DNA from: JAGGAG01 sp964638035
GTDB lineage: Bacteria; Gemmatimonadota; Gemmatimonadetes; Gemmatimonadales; GWC2-71-9
DNA length: 64,000 nucleotides
Assembly (NCBI GenBank): GCA_964638035.1
Contig: CAZWXD010000013.1
Coordinates: 23,627-87,626 of the forward strand
Direction: 5' to 3'
Of the stretch, positions 49,710-58,070 are shown in pieces. The notes beneath the pieces were generated by a model. That model searched no databases. It had not been told where the DNA came from and saw only the letters and a program-made list of their open reading frames with translations. A program made the position numbers and the translations under genes. Position 1 is the first letter of the stretch. Each line of letters begins with the position of its first letter.

Positions 49710-50960
49710 TCAGGCGCCGCCCAGCGCGCGCTGCAGGATGCTGTCGAGCGTCGGATGCCTCCAGCGGAATCCTGCCCCGGTGAGCAGGGCGGGGACCGCG
49801 CGCTGGCTCGCCAGGAGCACGGTATCAGCCAGTTCCCCCAGCACCAGCCGCAGGGCCGGGGCGGGGACCGGCATGATGGCTGGCCGGTGCAGCGCCCGTC
49901 CCAGTGCGGCGGCGAGGTCGCGGTTGCGGACGGGCCCTGGCGACACGGCGTTGAAGGCACCGTCCAGGGCCGGCGTGCGCGCTGCCCACACCAGCATGCC
50001 GAGCACATCATCGATCGATACAGGTGCTGTCCACTGGCGGCCCGAGCCGAGGGGGCCACCCAGGCCCAGGCGGAACGGCAGCAGGAGCCGCTGCAGCGCG
50101 CCGCCTGCCGGGCTCAGGACGAGCCCCAGGCGCGGGTGCGCCACGGCAATGCCGGCGTCCCGCGCCGGGTCGGCTGCCCGCTCCCAGTCCTGGGCCAGCC
50201 GGGCCAGGAAGTCGGACCCGTGCGCGGCATCGTCGGGCAGGGTGTCATCACCCCGGTTCCCGTAGATGCCCGTCGCCGACACCGACACCAGGGCCGCGGG
50301 CCTCCGGTCGAGCATCGCGAGTGTCGCGGCGAGCAGCGACGTGCTCCGGATCCGGCTCTCCCGCAGGACCTGCTTGCGGGCGGGCGACCAGCGTCCATCG
50401 GCGATGCCAGCGCCACACAGGTTGATCACGGCATCCACGCCCTCGAGTTCCCGCGCGGGGAGCAGGCCCGCCCCAGGGTCCCAGTGGACGTCGCTCACGG
50501 CGTCCCCGCTGTGGGGAACCACCGCCCTGCGACTTCCCGGTCGAACCAGGCGAACCACGCGGTGCCCGCCAGCGGTGAGGAACGGCACGAGGGCCGAGCC
50601 CACGAACCCGGAGGCGCCGCTCACGGCAAAGCAGGCGGACGCCGCCCCGGCGTGCACCGCGAGGTCGTCCCGCACCGTGTCGTGGCGGTAGCGAAGCCAC
50701 GCGGCCAGCCGCCGCCTCACCCCGGGTCCGGCCAGGGCTTCCCCCACGGCGCCACCCGGGAGGGTGTACTCGATGCGATCGCGAAGCAGCGTGCCGCCCG
50801 GCGCCGACTCGATGGCATGGAGGTGCCTCCCGCCAGCGAAGGCCGCGTCTCGCACGCGCGCCCACGGCGGCACCAGGCGCTCGAGGGCGCCGGGCCGGGC
50901 ATGCCAGGCCCGCACCGCATCAACGGGGAATGGCACCTGGGTGGCGAGTTCCACGATCAT
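49710..50960 (-). CDS. TIGR01777-type epimerase with N-terminal SRPBCC domain
   Basis: A 416-residue protein. The first ~135 residues resemble a SRPBCC/cyclase-type ligand pocket (FPVDAVRAWHARPGALERL; DRIEYTLPGGAVGEA). The rest is an extended short-chain dehydrogenase of the TIGR01777 (YfcH/SulA) family: AVSGASGFVGSALVPFL binds the nucleotide, then DAVINLCGAGIADGRWS, SRIRSTSLL, SVSATGIYGNRGDD and TAPVSIDDVLGML. Fusion of both domains is common in this family. The role is unclear. ATG at 50960. It is divergent from speA, 82 bp away. Confidence 0.85.
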   Translation of the reverse strand: MIVELATQVPFPVDAVRAWHARPGALERLVPPWARVRDAAFAGGRHLHAIESAPGGTLLRDRIEYTLPGGAVGEALAGPGVRRRLAAWLRYRHDTVRDDLAVHAGAASACFAVSGASGFVGSALVPFLTAGGHRVVRLVRPGSRRAVVPHSGDAVSDVHWDPGAGLLPARELEGVDAVINLCGAGIADGRWSPARKQVLRESRIRSTSLLAATLAMLDRRPAALVSVSATGIYGNRGDDTLPDDAAHGSDFLARLAQDWERAADPARDAGIAVAHPRLGLVLSPAGGALQRLLLPFRLGLGGPLGSGRQWTAPVSIDDVLGMLVWAARTPALDGAFNAVSPGPVRNRDLAAALGRALHRPAIMPVPAPALRLVLGELADTVLLASQRAVPALLTGAGFRWRHPTLDSILQRALGGA

Positions 50961-51042
50961 CCGCGCTGTCCCTCCTCCCCCCGCGTCGCCTACCTCGTCC
51001 CCGGCCGGCCCGCCAGTGTTTCCCACAGCTTCGGCCGATGAT

Positions 51043-52995
51043 ATGTTTGCGCTCGCGCTGGCGCGCACACCTGCCCGGGAGGCTACCATCACCACCGCTG
51101 TTGCCGCTCCTGCGGCCTGGACCCCGAAGGACGCCGAGAAGCTCTATGGCATGCCCGGCTGGGGCCTGGGCTATTTCCGGGTCAATGCCCAGGGGCACGT
51201 GACCGTCCATCCCGACGGCGACCCCAAGCGCGGGCTCGACCTCTTCCAGCTGGCGACCGACCTGAGCGAACAGGGCGTCGGCCTCCCGCTGCTCCTCCGG
51301 TTCTCCGACATCCTGCGCTCCCGCATTGCCACGCTGGCCGGCCATTTCGACAACGCCATCCGCGAGTTCGGCTACGAGGGCCGGTACACGACGGTGTACC
51401 CCATCAAGGTGAACCAGCAGCGGCACGTGGTACAGGAGGTGCTCGAGTTCGGCGCCGAGTTCGGCGTGGGGCTGGAGTGCGGGAGCAAGCCCGAGCTGAT
51501 GGCCCTCCTGGGGCTGAGTGACAGCACGCACAACCTCATCGTCTGCAACGGCTACAAGGACGAGGAGTTCATGCGGCTGGCCCTCATGGGGCAGAAGCTG
51601 GGGCACACCGTGGTCGTCGTGGTCGAGCAGCTCAATGAACTCGACGTCCTCCTCAAGGTGGCGGCGGAAATGGGGGTGACGCCGACGATCGGTGCCCGCA
51701 TCAAGCTGGCGACCGAGGGTTCGGGCCGCTGGGCCAAGAGCGGCGGCGAGAAGTCGAAGTTCGGCCTCTCGGCGGTGGAACTGCTGGAACTGCTCGACCG
51801 GCTGAAGGCACTGGGCCAGGCCGACATCCTCAAGCTGGTGCACTTCCACCTGGGCAGCCAGATCACCGACATCCGCTTCGTGAAGGCGGGACTCGACGAG
51901 ATCTGCCGGTACTACGTGGAGCTGCACCGCATGGGCTTTGCCATCCGGTACGTGGACGTGGGCGGGGGCCTGGGCGTGGACTACGACGGCTCGCGATCGA
52001 CCCGCACGGCCAGCATGAACTACACCATGCGGGAGTACGCCAACGACGTCGTGTTCACGCTGGGCGTGGCCTGCCGCAATGCCGGCATCCCGATGCCCGA
52101 CCTCATCTCCGAGTCGGGTCGGGCCATCACGGCACACCATGCGCTCCTGCTGGTGAACGTCATTGACGTCGAGACGTTGAACGAGACGCGCGTCCCCGAG
52201 CTGGGCCCCGAGCCCCACCCCCTGCTGCTCGACCTGCGGGAGAACCTCGACGGGCTCACGCTCGAGCGGGTGGATGAGGTCTTCCACGATGCCGTCTTCG
52301 CCAAGGAGCGCTCGCAGGAGTACTTCGCCAACGGGGTGTTCAGCCTTCGGGAGCGCGCCCAGGCGGAGCAGCTCTACACCCGCACCATGGCGCGCCTCGC
52401 CGAGGTGATCGCCGCCGACCCCGGCGGCTTTCCCGAGATTGCGAGCCACCTGGAGGCGTCCCTGGTGGACCGGTACTTCTGCAACTTCTCGGTCTTCCAG
52501 TCGCTGCCCGACAACTGGGCCATTGACCAGCTCTTTCCCATCATGCCGATTCACCGGCTGCTGGAGAAGCCGTCCCGGCGCGGCACGCTGCAGGACGTCA
52601 CCTGCGACTCCGATGGGGTGATCGACCGGTTCACGGGGGGGCGCAAGGGGAAGCCGAGCCTGGAGCTCCACCCGTGGAGCGAGCAGGAGCCCTACATCCT
52701 CGGGATCTTCCTCACCGGGGCGTACCAGGAGATCCTGGGCGACCTGCACAACCTCTTCGGTGACACCAACGCCGTGCACGTGCGACTCAAGAATGGCGGC
52801 TACGAGGTGACCGACCTGGTGCACGGTGACACGGTCACCGAGGTGCTCAACTACGTCCAGTTCCATGCGCAGGAACTGCTCACCACCTTCCGCCGCAAGG
52901 TGGGGGCGGCGAAGGAACTGACCCGGCAGGAGGCCAACACCTTCATTGCCGACTACGTGGCCGGGCTGGAGGGGTACACCTACCTGGAAGGCTAG
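51043..52995 (+). CDS. speA: Biosynthetic arginine decarboxylase
   Basis: A PLP enzyme making agmatine from arginine, feeding aguA and aguB at 3-5 kb for putrescine. 650 residues, SpeA size. Seen: YFRVNAQGHVTVHPDG, the PLP lysine in TVYPIKVNQQRHVVQEVL, GLECGSKPEL, HFHLGSQITDI, VDVGGGLGVDYDGS, and ISESGRAITAHHALLL. The start is uncertain: ATG 51043 lies in TATGTT, which itself looks like a -10, and no Shine-Dalgarno is seen; the first conserved part begins about residue 25. Confidence 0.93.
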   Translation: MFALALARTPAREATITTAVAAPAAWTPKDAEKLYGMPGWGLGYFRVNAQGHVTVHPDGDPKRGLDLFQLATDLSEQGVGLPLLLRFSDILRSRIATLAGHFDNAIREFGYEGRYTTVYPIKVNQQRHVVQEVLEFGAEFGVGLECGSKPELMALLGLSDSTHNLIVCNGYKDEEFMRLALMGQKLGHTVVVVVEQLNELDVLLKVAAEMGVTPTIGARIKLATEGSGRWAKSGGEKSKFGLSAVELLELLDRLKALGQADILKLVHFHLGSQITDIRFVKAGLDEICRYYVELHRMGFAIRYVDVGGGLGVDYDGSRSTRTASMNYTMREYANDVVFTLGVACRNAGIPMPDLISESGRAITAHHALLLVNVIDVETLNETRVPELGPEPHPLLLDLRENLDGLTLERVDEVFHDAVFAKERSQEYFANGVFSLRERAQAEQLYTRTMARLAEVIAADPGGFPEIASHLEASLVDRYFCNFSVFQSLPDNWAIDQLFPIMPIHRLLEKPSRRGTLQDVTCDSDGVIDRFTGGRKGKPSLELHPWSEQEPYILGIFLTGAYQEILGDLHNLFGDTNAVHVRLKNGGYEVTDLVHGDTVTEVLNYVQFHAQELLTTFRRKVGAAKELTRQEANTFIADYVAGLEGYTYLEG

Positions 52996-53082
52996 GCCGA
53001 GGGTCAGGGGATTCCGCCGGTCGCATGCTTGCGGCCGGCCTTGTTCCGCGCAATGCTGGTACTCCATCCCTTCGGGGGCCCT

Positions 53083-54228
53083 GTGCGCCATCTCCTGCCA
53101 GCCACCGTCCTGACTGCCTTGTTCCTGCCGGCTGTCGTGTCGGCCCAGACCGAGGCCGAGAAGCAGGCATACTCTGCCGGCAACTCCGGTGGGTACCTCT
53201 CATCGACTGCCAGTACCGAGGAGCGGAACGCCTACAACCGGGGTGTCAGCGACAGGGAGAGTTCGGAGGCGGCCGCCCGGTCGCACCGGGAGGCGGTCGC
53301 GGCGTCCAGCGCCGCGATCGCGCAGACCCGGCAGGAGATCGAGGCCCTGCGAACCGAGCTGAAGGAGCAGCCTCCCCTCCCGTCGTCCAGGAACCCGCTC
53401 CTCGGGCGCTGGGTCATGGTTACGAAGGCCCCGGAAGGGCTGGAAGTGGTGCTCAATGCCGAGGCCATGGTATGCGCCATGTTCTTCGGGGAGGAGGAGT
53501 TCGAGTACCGGCACGACGCGCTGGTCCTCGCCGATGCGGGGGGTGACATCGTGGCAGACAAGGTGTCCTACCGTGCCGGGAAGGATGGCGCGGTGTTCGC
53601 CCTGGGCGAGAGGCTGGTCCGGCTCATGGTCTTCGAGTTCGACGCCGGCCCGGACCGCATGCGGAACGGCAAGTGTGTGTACCGGAGGGTCGTCAGCACT
53701 GCCCCCGTCCCCGCTACCCCGGCAGGTGCGAGCGCCTCGTCCGATGCCCTCGCGTCGCCAGCGGCTCCCGCCAGCCCCACCGGTCCTCGCGCCTACCCTG
53801 GTGCCGGCTTCAAGGTGGGCGGCTTCACCCTGGGATCCGACACCCCCGGCAGCGTCAGCAAGGTCATTGCCGCTCGGGGCGGGACCCAGACTTATGGAGG
53901 TGCGGAGAGCATCGGCCCGCTGCGCTTCTATGCGCGGGATATCGACTGGAGCGACGTGGGAACGGGGATCTACGGGCTGGCCTTCGATTTCGACGAGGCG
54001 AGCCCGGCGGGTCGGCTGATTGCCGTGACACTGATCCGTGCCGCTGATGCCGCAGCGCTTCCCGGCATCCTGCAACAGCGCGCCGCGAACCTCGCGCGCC
54101 AGTACAACCTGTCCGCGTCATCCGCCACGCGCCTGGAAGGCACCATGGGTGGCGTGCGGGTTACGCTCGACATCGATCCGGTGGCTTCTGCGGTGATGGA
54201 GAGCTACAGGTTGGACAGCGGCAGGTAG
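53083..54228 (+). CDS. Hypothetical exported protein with coiled coil
   Basis: A 381-residue protein I do not recognise. Signal peptide RHLLPATVLTALFLPAVVSAQ with cleavage after SAQ. Residues ~20-90 are Ala/Glu/Arg-rich and predict a short coiled coil (AIAQTRQEIEALRTELKEQ). A beta-rich middle (NPLLGRWVMVTKAPEGLEVV) follows, then a Pro/Ala/Ser linker (~205-240) and a C-terminal domain with AGFKVGGFTLGSDTPGSV. The linker suggests two folded units. The GTG at 53083 follows a GGGGG stretch; ATG 53053 is the alternative. It stands alone, downstream of speA and convergent with gltA. Function unknown. Confidence 0.7.
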   Translation: MRHLLPATVLTALFLPAVVSAQTEAEKQAYSAGNSGGYLSSTASTEERNAYNRGVSDRESSEAAARSHREAVAASSAAIAQTRQEIEALRTELKEQPPLPSSRNPLLGRWVMVTKAPEGLEVVLNAEAMVCAMFFGEEEFEYRHDALVLADAGGDIVADKVSYRAGKDGAVFALGERLVRLMVFEFDAGPDRMRNGKCVYRRVVSTAPVPATPAGASASSDALASPAAPASPTGPRAYPGAGFKVGGFTLGSDTPGSVSKVIAARGGTQTYGGAESIGPLRFYARDIDWSDVGTGIYGLAFDFDEASPAGRLIAVTLIRAADAAALPGILQQRAANLARQYNLSASSATRLEGTMGGVRVTLDIDPVASAVMESYRLDSGR

Positions 54229-54285
54229 GGGCAGGAATGCGGCAGGTGCTCGCCACCGGTCCTGCCACTGTCCTGCCGCCTGTTC

Positions 54286-54292
<7 letters not shown>
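54228..54292. terminator. Inverted repeat between convergent genes
   Basis: A GGGGCAGGAATGCGGCAGG arm (54228-54246) pairs with its near-complement at 54272-54292 around a 25-nt loop, about 18 pairs with small bulges. It covers the stop codons of both the hypothetical gene and gltA and likely ends both transcripts. No T-run. Confidence 0.55.
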
Positions 54293-55575
<1,283 letters not shown>

Positions 55576-55604
55576 TCGGCATCCTCGTTCGGGGTTGGTG
55601 ACCG

Positions 55605-55611
55605 TAAGATA
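55605..55611. promoter_or_regulatory. Overlapping divergent -10 elements (gltA / ARH-like gene)
   Basis: TAAGATA reads TATCTT leftward (31 nt before gltA) and TAAGAT rightward (5 nt before the ATG of the ARH-like gene). The two genes may thus compete for the same polymerase site; the intergenic gap is only 40 bp. Confidence 0.4.
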
Positions 55612-55615
55612 CTCG

Positions 55616-56440
55616 ATGCCTCACGACTTGACCTTGGGCGCCGATCGCGCCACCGCACTGCTGGCAGGCTACCTCGGCGGCCTCTCGGCCGATCGCGGCC
55701 CGGCTGCCACCCAGGCCGCCCTCGCCGCCACCACGGTGCTGGCCGAGGAGCTCCTGGTGGCCGCGCCGTCGCTCGAGGGCGTGGCCCGGCGCTGGGCCGA
55801 CGTGCCCGGGGCGGCCCCTCTCGACCAGGGGACCGTCCTCGGGCTCCAGCACCTGCAGTCGGGGCAGGGGCCGCGGCGGCAGGCAGCGGCCGGCGAATCA
55901 CCCACCCTGCCGCTCCTGGTGCCGCCGATCGCCCTCCTCACCTTCGACAGCCCGGCGAACCTGCTATCCGTCTCCTGGCACGTGGCGGCGCTGACCCACC
56001 CGTCCGACGAGTCCCGCTGGGGTGCCGTGGCGGTGAACGTGGCCCTGGCGCGCTTTCTCCAGGGCTTCCGGGACTTCGTGCCCGATGCCATCGAGGCGCT
56101 CCGGAACAACGACGCGCCCGCACCGCTCCTGGTGCTGGCCCGGCGGCTGCCCATCCTGCCCCGCGACGAGGTCGTGCGCCTGCATCACCACTACGTTCCG
56201 GCCGTCCGTGACGCCATCACCGCACTCTGGCTGGCCCATCACGAGCCCGTTGCCGCACGCGGGGTCGCGTTCCTGCTGGACCGGGGATCGCACCCGCACC
56301 CCTCGGCGGCGCTGCCTGCCTTCTCCGCGCTCTGCGGCGCACGCGATGCCGTAGTGCCCGTTGCGCCACTGGCCCTCCCCGCACCCGCAGCCCATATTCG
56401 GGCGCTCGCGCTTCGCCTGGCCCGTATTCCTCATGCGTAA
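55616..56440 (+). CDS. ADP-ribosylglycohydrolase-like protein, probably inactive
   Basis: A 274-residue helical protein with the outline of an ADP-ribosyl glycohydrolase: the start GADRATALLAGYLGG, then LPLLVPPIALLTF, HVAALTHPSDESRWGAVAVN and ARFLQGF, as in ARH HxD-type repeats. The late GGDxDT metal loop is replaced by DRGSHPHPSAAL, and the first acidic motif is absent, so catalysis as in ARH is unlikely. It may bind ADP-ribose or NAD-like ligands (inference). ATG at 55616, divergent from gltA with 40 bp between. The M28 peptidase starts 10 bp after its stop. Confidence 0.6.
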   Translation: MPHDLTLGADRATALLAGYLGGLSADRGPAATQAALAATTVLAEELLVAAPSLEGVARRWADVPGAAPLDQGTVLGLQHLQSGQGPRRQAAAGESPTLPLLVPPIALLTFDSPANLLSVSWHVAALTHPSDESRWGAVAVNVALARFLQGFRDFVPDAIEALRNNDAPAPLLVLARRLPILPRDEVVRLHHHYVPAVRDAITALWLAHHEPVAARGVAFLLDRGSHPHPSAALPAFSALCGARDAVVPVAPLALPAPAAHIRALALRLARIPHA

Positions 56441-56450
56441 GGTCTTCTTC

Positions 56451-58004
56451 ATGTTCACGCTGCGCTCCGCCCGCGTCCTCGTCACGCCATCGCTCCTCGC
56501 CACTGCTGTCATCGCCCTCGCCCCCGCAGGCGCCGCCGCGCAGCGCGTGGACACGGCGGGAGTTGGTGCGGTGCTGGCCCAGGCCCTCGATCACTCCCAG
56601 GTCATGCAGAACCTCGAGTTCCTGTCCGACAACATCGGGCCGCGCCTCGCCGGCTCCCCGGCCATGAAACGCGCCAACGACTGGACCATGGGCCGGTTCA
56701 AGGCCTACGGGCTCGAGTCGCACCTTGAGTCGTTCCCCTTCGGGGTGACCTGGGAGCGGGGTGACGCAAGCCTCCGGCTCATCCAGCCCTACCACCGGCA
56801 GGTTTCGGCGCACAGCTGGGCCTGGACGGCGGGCACGAAGGGCAAGGTCCTGACGGGCCCGGTGATTCGCATCAACGGCTCAGCGGACAGTCTCGGCGCC
56901 TACCTGCCGCAGGTGAAGGGGAAGTGGCTGATGCTGTCGGAGCCGGCGTGGGTCTGGAACCCGGACGGTCCCCCCATGACCGCAGCCGACTCGCAGGCAC
57001 TGAACGAGGTCCGGGAGCGCCGCATGGCAGCGTTCCGCCGGATGCAGGGTGCCCAGGGCGAGCAACGGATGCGCGAGCTCCGGCAGGCGAACTTCGACCG
57101 CGCGTACCGCCTGAAGGCGGCGGGTGCGCTCGGTGTCCTCACGGATGGCGGAAAGGAATTCGCGCTCCTCACGATGAGCGGGTCACCCAATGCCGTCAGT
57201 CCGCTGCCCAACCTGGTGGTTGCGCACGAGGACTACCTGCAGTTCGACCGCCTGTTCAAGGCGGGCACCCCTGCGGTGGTTGCGGGCCGTGTGACCAACA
57301 CGATCGGCAAGGAGGTCGTGGACCAGTACAACACCGTGGCCGAACTGCGCGGCAGCGAGAAGCCCGACGAAGTGGTGATCCTCGGTGCCCACCTCGACAG
57401 CTGGGACCTGGGGCAGGGAACCACGGACAACGGCGCGGGCTCCATGGTGGTGCTCGAGGCCGCGCGCGCGCTGGTCCAGGCGGGGGTCACGCCGCGGCGG
57501 ACCATCCGGTTCGTCCTGTTTGGCGCGGAGGAGGAGGGCCTGTTCGGGTCGGCCGCGTACGCCGCGAAGCACGCCGCTGAGATGGACAGGATCCAGGCGG
57601 TGCTGGTGCTCGACAACGGCACCGGGATGATCACCGGCCAGGCGCTGCAGGGGCGGAACGAGTTCGAGCAGCTGTGGAAGGACCTGCTGGCTCCCGTGGC
57701 GCACCTGGGGGCGGAGAGGGTCCGCGATGCATCCAAGGGCGGCACCGATCACCTGTCGTTCGTGCCGTATGGCGTGCCGGCCTTCAACTTCGACCAGGAA
57801 GTCCGCGGGTACAACCATACCCACCACTCACAGGTGGACACCTTCGACCATGCGGTTGCCGGCGACCTGAAGCAGGCGTCGGCCGTGATGGCGGCCACCG
57901 CGCTGATGCTGGCCAACCTCGATGAACTGCTGCCGCGGGGACCGAAGACAGAGGTGCACCCGTCACAGCCGATGAAGCCGTCACCGGGCCTTGCCACGAA
58001 GTAG
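56451..58004 (+). CDS. Exported M28 family metallopeptidase
   Basis: A 517-residue zinc aminopeptidase or carboxypeptidase-like enzyme. Signal peptide SARVLVTPSLLATAVIALAP ending in GAAAQ. A PA-like insert occupies ~100-280. The di-zinc site shows ILGAHLDSWDLGQGTTDNGAG, VLFGAEEEGLFGS, VLVLDNGTGMI and NHTHHSQVDTFDH with the ligands His, Asp, Glu, Asp, His in order. The ATG at 56451 has AAGG 8 nt upstream; ATG 56433 would overlap the previous gene by 8 bp. It degrades peptides outside the cytoplasm. Confidence 0.9.
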   Translation: MFTLRSARVLVTPSLLATAVIALAPAGAAAQRVDTAGVGAVLAQALDHSQVMQNLEFLSDNIGPRLAGSPAMKRANDWTMGRFKAYGLESHLESFPFGVTWERGDASLRLIQPYHRQVSAHSWAWTAGTKGKVLTGPVIRINGSADSLGAYLPQVKGKWLMLSEPAWVWNPDGPPMTAADSQALNEVRERRMAAFRRMQGAQGEQRMRELRQANFDRAYRLKAAGALGVLTDGGKEFALLTMSGSPNAVSPLPNLVVAHEDYLQFDRLFKAGTPAVVAGRVTNTIGKEVVDQYNTVAELRGSEKPDEVVILGAHLDSWDLGQGTTDNGAGSMVVLEAARALVQAGVTPRRTIRFVLFGAEEEGLFGSAAYAAKHAAEMDRIQAVLVLDNGTGMITGQALQGRNEFEQLWKDLLAPVAHLGAERVRDASKGGTDHLSFVPYGVPAFNFDQEVRGYNHTHHSQVDTFDHAVAGDLKQASAVMAATALMLANLDELLPRGPKTEVHPSQPMKPSPGLATK

Positions 58005-58030
58005 GGCCCTGGGCTGCAGGATGGGGGTGC

Positions 58031-58062
58031 GGAGGGCAGCGACCTGGAGGGCGCTGCCCTCC
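58031..58062. terminator. Hairpin between convergent M28 and kinase genes
   Basis: GGAGGGCAGCG and CGCTGCCCTCC form a perfect 11-bp stem with a 10-nt loop, 26 bp after the M28 stop and 8 bp before the kinase stop. GC-rich, no strong T-run, but well placed to act in both directions. Confidence 0.6.
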
Positions 58063-58070
58063 GGCGCTTC

